A stretch of DNA of 64,000 bases from Protula sp. h YS-2021. Taxonomy: Eukaryota > Annelida > Polychaeta > Sabellida > Serpulidae. The stretch spans positions 49,634,162 to 49,698,161 of the forward strand of contig OX457031.1 of the NCBI GenBank assembly GCA_949752745.1, read 5' to 3'. The notes beneath the pieces were generated by a model that was given only the letters and a program-made list of their open reading frames with translations, made no database searches and was not told where the DNA came from. The translations under genes were made by a program, and so were the position numbers. Positions 32,438 through 47,339 of the stretch are shown here, piece by piece (position 1 is the first letter of the stretch; every line of letters begins with the position of its first letter).

Positions 32438-35400
32438 GTGACCCCGCCTCAATATGTATGCTTGTAGGGTGGAGCGAATGACACGAGCATTGAGTGTATT
32501 GTCATTACTGTGCAACGATTGTTGTTAACGGACGAACGGTGGGAGAGGCTATCGGATAAATGATAACTTGCGTCTACCATTTCTTTGATCAAACACAGCC
32601 ACGGTCTCGTGGGGAGAAATGCAGCTGGGCCTCCTTCACCCTGTTGGTCACCGATTTATTGTGAGGACACGCTGAATGGTTGTAATAATGACTGCGTTGT
32701 TGAATCCATACTGGTAGTTAAGACACGCAAAAATGAAAAGAGCTTTCAAGATTTTTGTTTCTTTTCAAGACCGCTTTCCACTCACCTCCTCCCCCCCCCC
32801 ATCCTTCCTCCCCCTGAACATCATCACTCAATTTTTGTGACACATTTACTTAAACTTAAATAAGCAAAAACATGCCAAAATACTTAAGAAGGAATTTTAG
32901 AAGGCAATAAATATAATTTGCCAAATTATCTTTTCTCTTTGTGAAAGGCGCTTCAAGACCTCATCCTTGAGAAGATTCTACTGGGAGTACAATACAATGA
33001 CGAAGTGAAAAGTGCTCGCACCACTTCATAAGGCAAGTCTCGATTTTTTTTCTATTTTAAAGACATTAAATGGGAAGTAACACGAATCCATTCGCAGCCA
33101 AGTGCTTTCACGTGAGAAAAAAATCATATTAATTTGAAGAATGAATCCTTAAAAACTCTCCTACAAAGGAGAGTGATGTCAGAGTCAGACAAAAAAGGAC
33201 AGAGCGTGTGAACATACATTTATGAGAGATAATCAACTTACCATCGCTCTTTATTTGCAAAAATGACGCAACTAACATAGGGGGAAAATATGCCAAAACA
33301 TGTTCCCCAAAAAATATGGAACACAACAGCTGTGTTAAAAGCACCAGGATGAATAATTGATACGGAAATAATTCTATTAATGAAGTAATGGTTCAGCAGG
33401 CCTGGGTACGGGTTACACAGAGACTTCACTAAATTCCCTGTGGAGTCGATACTTCGAGGAAGGTTATGCTTAAAGCCAACAGTCCGTGGGGAAATGATGG
33501 GCTTGGGCAGGGGCGGTGAGAAGGGAGGGTTGGAGGGGAAGGGGACTACTTTCGGCTGAAAAAAAAACAATATCAACAGCGGGACTACTTGATGTTTCTC
33601 TCAAGCCCCCTGTTCTTGCTTGCGGTCGAGATTTTTTCTCTCTTCTTTTTAAATTTTTCGAAACCAGTTCAGTTGAGGCTGTCTCATCCATAACCAGATT
33701 ATTCATAATAGTCCGCTTTTGTAAATTGGACAAAAACGTCCTAATCGCTTCTCATACCACTAGCGGCCAACCGTCTTCTCTATTACCGTATCATATTGCT
33801 TCAAGTGTAATTTGTCCAGCTATGATACATCATCTCTCACTTTCTGCTATGTGTAATTGCCACCGCGAGGCCTTGGCGTATATCTGATTGGATTTCTGAG
33901 TCTCAGTGACACATGCTTAAGAATAAAAGCCCCCAAGTCCTGTGAACTGTTGCTCGTTTTCCCCCATTAAAACAGACTGCTTTGGTACATCACGGCTTAT
34001 TCAAGGTCATTCAGAGCGTGGGGTTACTGTCTTGAAATCTGTGTCTGCCATTCCCCTGGCAATTCGTTTCAGGGTTACGGACTTCTGAGGAATTGATCGT
34101 GAGAGGTGGATAGAAGCAAACACTGCACAAGCCCCACCCCCCCCCCCCCCGGGCCCGCCCTCTCCGCCCTGTTAAAAGCCAAGAATGGGTCATAGTTTGA
34201 AAAAAGAAATAGACGGAAACGTAAGAGCTCTTATGCAAGAAAGATACAAAGAGCAACATGTTTTCGGGGTGTTTAAGAATGAAAAAATTGCTCTGACTGG
34301 TGTTATTATGTGCCAGAGGTTTGAGACAAATCTCTCATCCCAAGTGGCTACGCCCAAGGAAAGCACGGACAAACCTTATAAAGCAACTGGAACAACCCTT
34401 CACTGCCACGGACAGGAGAGATAATTTCCACTGCCAATCCTCGGTCTGTAAACGACACTCGTTACAAAGACAATTAGATAAAGATTATTCCCGAAAAAAA
34501 GGTAAGGAGCAAAACAGCAAATATCTATAGCCTGTAATCCTTATATACGGTCAGTACAGCAGGTTCTATGGAAATGATAAATTTAAAAAGTTCTCATATG
34601 CGGACTCCAAGTATACAAAAATGTCCAGGGCGTGATTTTTAGATGTAAAAAATAGACTCCGATAATTTGATATCAAAAAGTAATATTTTTAGATAAAATA
34701 TCACTTACAGATTTCAAAATGCAAATAATAATCACATTCTGAGAATAATGATAGCTAATATAAACAAAAGAAAAATAAATTATTGACCGTAAAATTGAGA
34801 TTTTTTGCTGTGAAGTATTTTATTTTTGCTATCAATAATTGAACTCATGTGAAAACATGGGCGTAACAAATGTGAAAATCGCTTTCCATATGCACTCGCT
34901 TTCTTAAAATGTATGTATACACGTCTGTTTTTTAGCTTTTTGTTCAATTCTTTTAATTTTGTGCGTTGCGATTTAGTCTTTTTTGTATACACTGTATGAC
35001 ACGGTGAAAGGACCGAACTCTATATAGTTATGGAGTTTCCGCCGCCTAAAAAACAAAACTGCACACCACTTTTAAAACACCCCGAGCCACTGCCACCCCC
35101 ACTCCATCCCCCCATATCCAACCCTCTACTTTTAACACAAAAAATATGATCTTATAAAGATCAAAACAAAAATTGGAAGACAGTTTTTTGGGGGACAGGA
35201 TTGGCTGAAAAGAGGCCTTAATGGAACAGGCAGCTTTTATGAGGGGATAAGGGCGGAGAGGTGTACCCAATACCACGGGGTAGGGCATAGATTCTTTCGA
35301 CGGGCACACAGTAACCATGTAACTCTGTTGCCTACATGTGCAGTGTGTAAGACAGTGTGTAAGACAGTGTGTAAGACATGATTGTCCGCCAAAGATCACA

Positions 35401-35690
35401 TCGCTACTTTCCAATTGCAAATTTTTGGCATTATTAACATAAGAAGGATAGATTTTTATGGGGTGTTCAACTGCATTTTAGGACTTAGTGACTTTTGGCT
35501 CTGAGAGGCGTTCTTTAGACGAGTGTATGCCAGTTATTGGAAGATGTAACTGTTTATAAAAGTGCAATTTAGCGTCTGCGGTACTACTTTAAGGGTCCTT
35601 TCATATATGGCCCGATCAAAGTTTGGGTCCAAGTCTTTAGTTTCACGAGAGCATCTGCAGCAGAAAAATTGAAATTGGCAGAAAACATGC
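32438..35690. other. Intronic sequence between FB1 and the GAT microsatellite
   Basis: No supported gene. Contains C runs near 32788 and 34138 and a short triple repeat ACAGTGTGTAAG (35340-35380). Open frames on both strands at 33.2-34.4 kb lack recognisable domains. Confidence 0.35.
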
Positions 35691-35696
35691 TGATGT

Positions 35697-35829
<133 letters not shown>

Positions 35830-37765
35830 GCCAAACAATATCGCTAGAGCTATATGTTAGAGGTTTAGTCTAATTTGTGGGCTAATATACTTGTCCTATG
35901 TTAAATATACTTACTCAGATATTTAAAACGCAAACCATTAAGGATACTCTGAAATGATTCAGCAACTACAAGCTGGGCAATTTGGGCGAAGAATAATTAA
36001 ATATGTTGCTCTAAACATTACATCACCTGTAATTTTGTTTGTGCATATCCTCCACAGTTACAAACATTAGTCACTCATTACAAAAATGCACCTATACCAA
36101 ACCGTAAATTGGAAGTTACGCAGGGCAATTATGCAATACATCATGCAAACTAAGAAGAAAATTCTAATAAACCATAGAACATATCATTATTGTTTACTCT
36201 AAAATGCCTGCGAATTCGCGCAAAGACCACATTTAGCTACTCAGTCCATGATGTTTGTTGCGATGACCACGTCTCGAGACTCCCCAGAAGTCATGACAGC
36301 AAGACTGCGTTTGACCAGGCTTTCTGCTTGGACACTCTTCCTATCGACTGAAATTTCTCGTTATCTATGCAGCACTGGAAATATAGCGGAACATTCGCCG
36401 TCGCAGCAGAAACTTTCGCCACAGCAAATGACTTTCTCCATAACACCAGCGTGAAACTCCGGAGTGAGCAAATGTATTCATCCGGAGTACAACCGAATAA
36501 ATGAAAGGAATATAATTATTTTGTAATCATTTGATTACAAATGACAAGCCAAAAAAGCAATAACTTGAGTATAATTGCAATCGCTAATTGTGAAGTTATC
36601 ATGATAAAAGTGTATAATTGTAATTATTACTTAAACAAAACAAATAAGATGACACTGTTTTTATGTCAAGTTGCAGTCACTGGATGCCATTGAAAATATC
36701 ATGAAAGTGGCTTTCATTTATAATTGAAACCATTAATTGCGAATGATAGTGTCTGGTAAAACGGTTTTATGTATATGGCATAACAAAGTTTTTTGGTAAC
36801 AGTTCCATTTAACGTTCTTTTCAGGATATCGTTAATGTTTTGCTTAGTAAAAATTTGGATACATATACTTGTCCCGAACACTTTTACGATAAGTATACCT
36901 GCCCTGAGTCAGTCAATTCTGGTATACTAACCCCCGGAACAAAGTACACCACATTAGACTTACCGTGTAAAATATACAAGAGACAAAACAAAACGACCAT
37001 ATGCCCATGTTACAACAATATACTTGTGTTTCCCATTGAACATTTTCCGATCGACTAAATCGTTGATTCTTAACTTACTTCACAAAATGGTGTGACACGT
37101 AGAAAATTGAACCTCGGCAATTCAACCTTAGAGCCACGTCAAAGCACCAATATCAGGAAGACAAATATTGGTTTATGATGGTCAACATTAGTCTGTGAGA
37201 ACCTTTTAAACACTAGACAGTTAGCGTACCCAAATGTTGACTAAAATAAGCCAACATCTGCTAAATGCTTTCTTCATGTAAAATAGTTTTATCAAATCAA
37301 TTTGTACAATAAAACTTGATATCATAATAACTTTAGTTAAATATACCATTTTAATTCTGGTTTTTAAGTTCAGTCTTCTTTTACAATGGTTCTTAATTTT
37401 GCCTTGGGTGAATAGTCTGACTTTGTTCTTTATACATCAGTCATTAAATATGTTACTGCACAGAGAACCGCATGGTTAGCGGACAACCATTTAAACAACC
37501 TTGGAAATTTGGGCAAGACGGTTGTGGCCTATCTTTCACCGAAAAGGATAATATATGCGTGAATGTTTAATATTCAGTCCAAAGTGGAGAACATATGCCC
37601 CATTTTTCTATATCCACTAATGTTTTCATTCAACAATATTAATCATGATCTAGAAAACATGTTACCAAAAGAGGTCGGTGGTCGCCCTCGAGTAAGGAGA
37701 GTATCATAAGTATTATAAGTATGACAAGTATTATAAGTGTTACAAATCTGATCGCAATTACATAC

Positions 37766-37973
37766 CTTTAATTGGTTTATCTGGTATATAGGATGACGCG
37801 CTGGGTTGGATTCTGAATCGCTTATGATCACGATTTACGGTTACTCCTCCTTTTCTGTACCACACAGCGTTCTTACATATCTCCTCTGCATTATTTTTAT
37901 CTAGTCCAGGAAACCAAGCTCCAACGGATACGCATAAAAGGCAGCAGGCTATGTTGAAATACATACTGAACAT
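37766..37973 (-). CDS. Reeler/DOMON (FRRS1-like) gene, exon 1: signal peptide and start of Reeler domain
   Basis: First coding exon of a minus-strand gene. It starts with ATG at 37973 (a second in-frame ATG lies three codons later). A hydrophobic signal peptide of about 18 residues is followed by the start of a Reeler domain, including the motif EICKNAVWYRKGG with its conserved first cysteine. The exon ends in a consensus donor (AAAG|GTATGT) after 69 codons plus one base (phase 1). The next recognisable piece of the Reeler fold is exon 2 at 8800-8566, which begins with the two bases needed to complete the split codon. Reeler domains occur in secreted or cell-surface proteins, including FRRS1-type ferric reductases. 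Family assignment rests on my reading of the motif pattern. Confidence 0.8.
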
Positions 37974-38001
37974 GATAAATCCACCGGAGGAAGCGTTTCT
38001 C

Positions 38002-38010
38002 CTTATATAT
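38002..38010 (-). promoter_or_regulatory. Possible TATA box of the Reeler/DOMON gene
   Basis: The minus strand reads ATATATAAGG about 30 bases upstream of the exon 1 ATG. If it sets initiation at the usual distance, the 5' UTR would be under about 10 nt, which is unusually short. Either the true start is the second ATG or this is an AT-rich coincidence. Confidence 0.3.
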
Positions 38011-41000
38011 TCTAACTTTTCGTGTTAGATTTCAATGTGTATTTCGCAACGTAATGTCAATGCATTTCAGCTTGCGTAACAATGGTTGTGTTGTACTTCT
38101 GTGGTTGTCTTTTTACAGAGTAATGGCCATAACATTGTCACTGCCCATTAAATACCATTGTCTCAAATGCTGTTCTTATAGTTACAAAAACTGGGAATCT
38201 GAATGTCTTTAACTCCACATAAGCACATTGCTAAAGTGCAATTTTTGACATCCGGCACAGTTTGAAGAATATCCGACTCTCACAATTGCCCACGTTATCA
38301 GCTTTCTCACAGCTGTGCCATGCTAAGTCCTAAGAAGTGCACTATATTCTCTGAGCAAAGGCACTGCAGATATTCCTCAGTCCGCATATAGCTGGCTACC
38401 TTATGCATCTTTCATACTGTGCGGAGTTTCTGTATACATACAGTTTAATGTAAGAATGACGCGAGCATTAGATGACTCTATTAAATAATGAGAATCGACA
38501 GCAACCATATGCAAACGTTGGACGCTCCTACACGCTACCATCTCTGAATTCAGCTGCAAGGTATATAAAGAAACCTAACTTATTTGAAAAAAGTCGGAAT
38601 TAAAAAGTATTGTTTGCATTGGTCTGGTTTCCGCTTTCTACTCCTATTCTTATATAGCACAAATGGAAAATGAATGAATGGGAAATTTTAAACCATATTT
38701 TTCTGTGAAGAACAAAATTATTCTCCTTTTTCATGAGAGCAATATAGTCCTAATGATTAATGTGATAATATATTCCTTAAAACTATTTTAAAGTGATTTG
38801 AATGTAATTTGCAAAATTAATGGACGTGACCTTTTCTTTTTTAATTCAGGTGCTAATTTAGGGACCATTGAGTCCCGGGTCTTTCTCCCAGGCCTCTTTG
38901 TCTGAAGACACTTTTTCTGCAACCAGATTCATTTGCCGATTTTCAAACATTTCTAAAAGAAACGGAGTTTATTACTTTTCTTTTCGCTTAGATCTCAGTC
39001 AGTTCCTTTCCAATTTGTTCCATTTTTTTTCAAGTTTCATTAGCTGTTAATTTGTTGATTTTACTCTTAAGAAATGTATGAGATTAAAGAAACTAAACAT
39101 TTGTCCGGCTTTCCTTGGTTTTCAAAAGCATGCCATAATTTATCAAATTATTCAGGTTGTTCACAATTACTTGATTTGTTTTTATAGCTTGTTTGAAACA
39201 TGAATAATTTGTGAAATTGTAATCAGCCCGTAACCATAACTTTGTGTTTAAAAATGAATAGCTGAGAGGTTGTAAATAAGTTGCCTGATATTTGTTTCTA
39301 GACTATTGAGCTTCTTCAGCACAGAACAGCATGGGAATCACTTTTATAGAACGAGCGCAAACATTATGAAACTCTCGATCAAAGTATATAACTACAAATA
39401 AAATATACAGTTTAATATAAACAGTTATACTTTTGGTGTTATAATTAAACAAGTTAAATAATCTTTCATCTCATAGCAATATCACCACTCGATTAGGTAT
39501 GTCATATTACCTTTTCTTTATATCACTTTGCAAATAATTATAGTCATGATAATTTGCACAACGATTATAGTACTCGTCATTTTAATATCACCTCATCATC
39601 AAATCATTACAACTCCAGCGTTTTCAAATTCTTCAATCACAACTTTGCTAAGGCGTAACGTTATGGCAGCATTAATGTTACTTCAGCAGGACACCAGAGG
39701 TCAAGAATATAAATTCATGTTATGTTTAAAAGGTGATCTTAGTGATACTAGGGGCCTTGTTATCGCCAGGGTCATTAGAAAATTGTAGAGGCTGGAACTG
39801 TATGCTTATTAGTTATGACATATACTGATCATCAGTTCACCATCTTAGACCAAATCATCGATTAAAATAATGCATTTACCAACTTAATGCCACGCCATAT
39901 ACCATTATCGTGATAAAAATGCTATATCGCTATGAGCATTCTGATTTCGCACTCGAGTATGGTTTATGTGATAACACAGCATCCTGTGATGACAGAAAAC
40001 AGCTATTTGGTGATTAAGGACATTAATGCTTGACTACATTTTAAAGTTACAATGACATTCCGACGAAATTAATGTCACATTAACTGCACTACATAATAAA
40101 ACGTATTGGCGGTCGCTAGTAAATCTGCTAACTGTTGCTATTAAAAGGCTGGCCTAGAGACAGCTATCTGTGTTCATAGGTACAGAGTGGATAAGTATTT
40201 TAAACAGTAGTTTCTCTCTTTTTTGAGTACTATTTTCGCGGAGTTTGCAGTGGGTCTGTGGAATAAAAAGGTACTATATAAGCAGAACCAACCTCAATAC
40301 AGATTTGCTGTTGGACAACAATGATCTGCACACAACTTGTAAAATTCTTTACAAAATAAGCCATTTCGATATCTATTGAGGGTTTTGCACCGAACCTCTT
40401 CAGTGCACCTGCTTTTAAATTTTCAACCTCCTTTCTAAAGTGTAGTTTATTTGATATCTCTGCTTGGTCTACTGCTCCCTTTGTTAAGCTATGATAATTA
40501 AAACAGTGTTCTTTTTTAACTTTTTTAATCTGCTGATATTATTGTTTGGGTCACAAGCAGTGGGTTCGCACACACATTGTGGAAATCACGGTGGTGCTTC
40601 AATGGCACATAAAATCAGATAATATCATTGGCCAATCAAGCTGTGAAACAAAACAGACGGCATGGCCTGCTCTGAGCGATTTATCACTCTGCCGACAGTT
40701 TAGCAGTTGTCGTTTAACTGACGTGGGCTGAAATCCGGGGAGATTCCAGACTGAGTGCTAATTTAGTACCGCTTGTGGCACCACGCTATTTAGCATCAAT
40801 ATGCGCCAGGTCTCGTTCCTGAATGACAGTAACGAACAGTACATCTGACATTGTGTGGTTGTCCTATGTGTTTACTGATGACGTATACGCATATGCTTAT
40901 TCTTTCTTCTATTAATCTAAAATAAGATAACACTTCGTTCAACACAACCCACTTGATATGTTTATTACGTAATTTCATAACATTTTGTAGCAAGTTGCAT

Positions 41001-44000
41001 ACATAATAAAAATACAGTGTTAGTGATGTTGGTCAATGCAATTCTCACAATAATAGTCAAGCAGTTCTTGGAAGAGTTAAAGTGAGAGTAGTTGTATAAT
41101 GTACCTGTAGAAAGTGCTTTCATTTTATTCTAGTACACTGAGTGCGGTATCGTGCATATAGTAAAGTACAGGTAGTATCAAATCAATTTATGCCAAAGAA
41201 TAATAAAAAAATGTAACCAGGAATAGTATTTTTAATGAATAGTTTATCTATATCACTTAAAAAACATGAAATTCAATAATACATTTAGCTTCTTCTATGA
41301 ACAAATTTGTTATCACTTAGTTAGCATGTTTGATATTCATTTGCACTGCATTTGCACAGTTATATGATAAAGTACAGTACATGGAATAAAAATGTAAATG
41401 TTACAATACTGGAATCAAGAAACAAATCGGTTTTGAGGTCTTATAAATTCAACGAAACAGTAAAATGAAATCCAAAATTAAAACACAGGGACTAGAGTTT
41501 ATAACATTACAGCATAATGCCAAGTTTCTTTGATTTGATTCTTAAAAAATAAAACGTCGGACTGGTGCGAGGAGAAAGTCAGTTATTTGATTGGAAACAG
41601 TCTGAGCATTACACCGTTTTAGGGAGCTGTCTCCTAAAGGGTTCGCCATTAAATAACCGATGGGACATACAGCCAGTTGGGTGATCAATCACCAAATGAT
41701 CCACCTATTTTAAAGAGACTCGATGGAACGTTACAGCTTGAATGTCTCTTTGTACAGAACAATACTACTTAACAATAATGGGGCAAACCGATAAGAATCG
41801 ACCACCATGTGATATCTTAGCAGATCTACTAGAGCTGCATGAGTCCATTAATTTATTATTAAATGTAATTTAAAGTGTCAGGAAACGCCTGTTCTTTGAA
41901 ATGTTATGGTGCGCAATATCAACTTACCGTATTATAATCTAGATAATGATAATAATAATCATTATCAGCATCAGTGGCTTATAAAGCACCTATTATGAGA
42001 CCTATGCGCTACAATATATAAAGATTAATAATTAACAGTACAAATTGAAATAAAAAACCTTAGCCATTAAAAGTTATCTTTCGCATACTGAAGTATAATT
42101 CTCCCAGCGAGCATCTTCAAATAAAGATATTCCAAATGTACTTTTTTATGTAAAACGAAGTGATTTAAGGGTGCATTCTGAAGGGTGCTTACTAATCAAA
42201 TTTTCTGAAAATTTTAAAAGCAATTTTTTGAGTATAAATCGTAATGTGCTGTGGGTATACAAGACCAGCGGTCTTTCTCTCTGTAAGGTGAGGATCATTA
42301 CATATTTTTGATTGGGCATTGGCAATAATTCACCCAGGGTCAGTGTCACAGTGTTTGCCGCATGCGCATTGTAATAACGTCTATACAAAACATTATCTTC
42401 ATTCTCACTCCTTGGGGAAGATACACTGGATTAAAGGATATCTATTATTTGCAGGTGGATTGGTAAGTTAAACTACGATTTTCTTGGTATTAAAAAATGT
42501 ACAGTCCTGAGTAATGAATACATTTTTTTAAGAAATAGGATTGATTATCATAAAACAGATTGGCTTCATATGCACATGAAATTTTCAGTTTTTCCAACTG
42601 GCTACACATTTTTCTCAAGCTTACGCACGGATATTAAAAGGCTAAAAAAGAGTGAAAGCAAATAGCATTCTTCTCTTTAACGGGGTGGGGTATTGATTGA
42701 TAGGGGTATCCTAGGAATATCCTTCAGGTAATGTAGGGGGCTATTTGGGGGAACTATAACCTTAACAGCAGGCATCTGGCAGTACTAGTACTCGCAGTAA
42801 AACATACATGATAACTCTCACACAATTACTCAACCGCGAGCATCATGCATTAATAGAATAGCTTGCATGCTTGCATTAATAGAATTGCAACTGCCGCAAT
42901 AGACAGTCTTTCAGTTTTGAGACGATAACCTATTTCTCAATTGCAAAATGTTCAACACTTGGCCCCAAAAATAATATTTTTGAAATATCCCCCCCCCCCG
43001 TCTAGAAGCACTTTCGGATTTTCATTTAATTTTGCTTTGCTTTTCCTTTGCAGAGAAGCAATTTTTATATTTTTCAAACGTTTCTAACAATTTTTTGCCA
43101 GTTCGAAATCTTTCTAAAAAGAGCTATGAACATTGACTCGTGAAACCAAATCTCTCCGCTATCCCGCTCCCCTATCCCGCTCAACTATCCCGCTTCCCTA
43201 TCCCGTTCACCTATCCACACAAAAAACTGTGTAACTGAAGTCCGCAATTTGAAATGAACATCCAGTGTATTTAAAATGACCAGGTAAGATTTTGCATCCA
43301 CGGGTCGTTCTTATAAAACCAATAAAGCATTCTCTATGCTGAGCATAAAGCAAATATCATTTATGTAATGCACAGCGAGGCTTTTTGGTACAGCCTATAT
43401 GCTTGTGTATATATTAATGCAGCACTTACGCGTTGTGTTTGGTGATGAAGAATAAATGTTTTTGCTTTGCGTTTTGAAAAAAAAACGAATACTAAAAATC
43501 AGGTGGACAACTTCAAGCCCGTACAGCTTCCATATACTTTTTGCAAGTCCTCTTCCATGTGTTAAAACCTTTTAGAAAATAATGTAATAGTTCTGTTAAC
43601 ATGTTTGATTTCATTATAGTACATATTTCAACACTAGTATTGCTGGGTATTTAAAAGGATGCCTTCTTGCAAATAAAGAGGGACGGTCGGAGAACCTAAT
43701 GCGCTCTAAATGTAAATTGTAACAGGTGCTCCAATCCATTGCAAAACAATGCTTTAGTGTTGGATAATAAAAATAGAATACAATAGAAACAGAGAGTAGA
43801 AGGTCTTAATTAAATTTAGTATATATTTCATATTCTCTACCGAGTGGTTGATACTGTAAAGCTTAACGCTGAAAAGCAATTACCTGCTCCACTAGAGCAC
43901 GTAAATCCGAAAGCTACAATATTTAACATTATTTCTGGAGATCCTCAATCCCAGCGCCCTTTTCTTTCTCCTCTATAAGTGTCTCAAGTTGAGTGCACCG

Positions 44001-44075
44001 AGTTTAGACATGGCAGTCTTTCCTTTGAGGAAAATGCCTGTCAAATTTAGTCTATATTGTGAATTGTGTCTGAAG

Positions 44076-44111
<36 letters not shown>

Positions 44112-44269
44112 ATCTGTCTAATCTATATAACGAAATCCCGGACAATGTTACGCATTGGTCGATCAGTACTGTCTTCACTTTTCCCACCATAAATTCATAG
44201 CTCTTGATATATTGGAAAGATGCCTCATTAAAAGTTTTTTGTATGATGCAAAGTAAGCAAGTCAAGGAC
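38011..44269. other. Upstream flank of the Reeler/DOMON gene: AT-rich, no gene recognised
   Basis: About 6.2 kb without a recognisable exon or element. Noted only: a short ATT/ATC-rich stretch near 41940-41970, a C run at 42991, an AG run at 44079-44101 ending in a G run, and a quadruple repeat CTATCCCGCTCCC near 43158-43215. Confidence 0.35.
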
Positions 44270-44279
44270 TGCAGAAAAT

Positions 44280-44765
44280 TATCGTCAGCAGATTGTTGAG
44301 ACGCTACAAGTGGGAATTTCTATAAATAGGATTGCTAACAGATTTGTATGTACCCGATATACCTTTCAACAGTGATGCCAAGTAAGAGGGAGCACGGTAT
44401 AGCGGTCACGAAGCGGAAAGCCACGAGTAACTACGGCTGTACAAAATCGACACATGCGGCTTATCCATTTACGCTTGAGGGTTCAAATGGCAACTGAAAC
44501 AGCAGCGATTCTACAACGCTGAGTACGTAACAACTGGGCGTACAGTGGCTCATCGCAACTTGCTCCGAGTATTGATGATCTGTAGATAGATATTGTCCTT
44601 ACTCGGCAGGTCGTTCCCTTCATCCAGCGAATAAATAACACAATTTTACGCAAGATAACTGCATGTTGCCAGAGACAGCTTACAGTATCTGGCAGCACGT
44701 GACGTCTATCTGTTGCCATCGCTACCATATTCTCAAGTTGTGAATCTGATAAAACACCTCTGAGA
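44280..44765 (+). pseudogene. Tc1-like transposase remnant, internally deleted
   Basis: Broken frames recover typical Tc1 pieces in order: an HTH stretch (VGISINRIANRFVCTR), the linker before the catalytic domain (HMRLIHLRLRVQMATETAA) and a C-terminal stretch (HVARDSLQYLAARDVYLLP, then a degraded form of the SPDLNPIEHLW motif). The order matches the copy at 53290, and both share the DNA word GCATGTTGCCAGAGACAG. Stops and frameshifts are numerous. Confidence 0.7.
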
Positions 44766-44769
44766 TCTT

Positions 44770-47330
44770 CTGTGCTGGATAATACGCGAAAGAACCCCTC
44801 AAACAAGATATCATGCATAACTTCAACAAGTGTTTATCGAAGAGTGGCAGCGTTACTCACAGTGGAGAATCAATCGACTCATTTGTTCAAGTTCTATTGA
44901 CTCGTTCCTCAGTTAACTCTACCTCGTGAACTGTTAACATCTCAGCTGTGCTGTCTAAAATCGACATTAATAGCCCTCAGCAAGTCAAAGTCTTGCAAAG
45001 AGTTTATTTCTTTTTCCCTCTTTACTGTTCTGTCATTTTTGTCTTCAGTATCCTCTGGGCTGTTGGCCCGAGGATGATCACATTTTTACATATATAGCAT
45101 TTGATCTATACACTCTACCTTTTGCTTTTGCCTTTACTTTCATTTTAATCATCAAAACGGGAAGCAAATCACATTGATTTATTATCAAGAAATACAACGC
45201 GTAAAGGCCGCAGCAGAATTTGGAAGTCTCTCACATCTGCCACCAGCCACACTGTGCATTACATAGATGTTGTGTGCTTTATATTCACATGCTAAATACG
45301 CTCAGCGTAGTGAAATATTTGTGTTGGTTTAATAAGAAAGTGTGAATGCATGATCTTATCTGGTCATTTTAAACACACTGAATGTTCTTATAAATTTCTG
45401 TTATGCACTATTCTTAGTGAGGGTCGGAGGATGCCGTTTCATATAGCAAGTACCAAAGTTAGGTTTTCGCAAAGGTTTCGAACTGATAGCAAGATTTCTA
45501 GAAAGGTTTTGGGATCGAAAATAAAACGTTGTCTTGTCTGCAAAGCCTACCAAAGGAAAAGCTAACCAAAATCAGACTGAAGAAATTTTAAAACTTTACT
45601 TTAAGGGGAAAGTGATTTTAAAAATATTATTTCTGGTCAAGTGTAAAAATTTCACCTTTGAAAAACAGGTTCTGGTTGTATTTGTTCTTATCGACAGTTA
45701 AAAACAGACTGCGAGCAAGGAGAACGGAATAGCTTCGGCTGAAATCACATGTTAATCTAGTAAGGGGTTCTTTCATGCGCATAAAAATACCATCTACAAT
45801 AGGGCAAAACCGATTACTTTTTTGCTATCTTTTGTGAATGGTGACTACCTCATCACCATCACATACAATATGCTGGCTTGTTAACCAGTAGAAATACTCA
45901 ATTGCACTATGATTCCTTATTACATCTGCAGACTGGGAAATCCCCATGGCTTATTGAATTTGCCTTTCCCTCTGATTCTTTTTTGGTCATACCAGATTGT
46001 CCGGCCAACTAGACTCAGACAGTTCGGATCTGGAAAATCAAATCGGCAAAGACAAACACTCTTTTATGTCCAGTTGACCTCACTCTACTTTGCTTTATTT
46101 GCTTTACTTTTTTCTGCAAAAATGGAGATTGAAATTTTGAATTTCAACGACGTGCATAAGGTCACAAAAAGCACAAAGAATCTAAACAGCACACTGATCG
46201 CTCCAAGGCCTACAGCGTAAGCAATTCTATGGCTTGTGTTGTAGAATTGCTAAGTCAGATGGTCAGTTGCGCTTTTGGCTTTCAGAGTTCCCATGCTTTC
46301 TTTTGCTGTACGGTTTGAAACACAAAACTAAATTTACCACATTAACAGTGCTCATGTAGCGTCCGGTATTTCCTAAAGATTGATATAATTTCGTATGTAT
46401 ATTCTATTGCATTAAATATCTGTACATTAAATGTGCTAATCGTCCCTTCTGTTTTACGTTAAAAATTGGTGTCCATTTACTGTATAAGTAAATATTTCAG
46501 GAATAAAGCAACATGAATTTAACTGAGGATTCCCAAGAACTCTTATTTTACTAATGAGCTTCAAAACATGTGTGTAATCTAAGTTGTAGTCTAAGTTATT
46601 CAAGCAATTTTGTATGTTTACATATTTTAATTTTACTGTCAATTGTTTAATTTCGCTCCAGATAGCAAAATCGTTCTTGTTGATTATATGTCTTTATTTA
46701 TTCTATTATTTAACAGAATTATTCTATTTCTGTTAAAAAGGGATATTTTGCTCCTAGTCAGCGAAGGACAAAATAGAATTATAAGCTGCCGTTTTGTCGG
46801 AATATGCTTGGATATTCCGAAGAATTTATTACACCGTAAAGTTTTAGCAATAAGATAACTAATAAAACACACATGAAATACACAATATAATACACATAAA
46901 ATAGACATAAATTGATAAAGGTATCAGACCGAAGTATAGGATATAACCGCCACAGACTGTACACAGCTATCGCAACAGAGGAAGGGTTGGGATGAGCTTG
47001 TAGCTGATCCTACAGGACACTTGCCCACCCCGTGCCCTTCACATGGGGGTAGGGGCTTGTGGCTGATCTGATCTGTGGCCGCCCCCTCCTCGCTGTCCCT
47101 TACAAAGTGATGAACCATCAATAGCGAAAAAAAGTAAACAAAGCATTTTCTATATTTGAAGGCTATTTTAACAACACGCTAAATGTTATATTATGAAAAC
47201 TATCTATTTTTCTGCAAAATAAAACTACTGTATTGTCTATACAAACCAAACTGTAAATTAGCTAAAAAAGTAAATATCTACTGCGAATAATTAATGCTAC
47301 CTAAACCCTTGCATGGGTGAATTTTGCGAC
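44770..47330. other. No gene recognised
   Basis: AT-rich, with one 103-codon open frame (45909-46220, +) that lacks a recognisable domain, and a GC-rich island at 46970-47100. Confidence 0.35.
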
Positions 47331-47339
47331 TTGAGTTGA

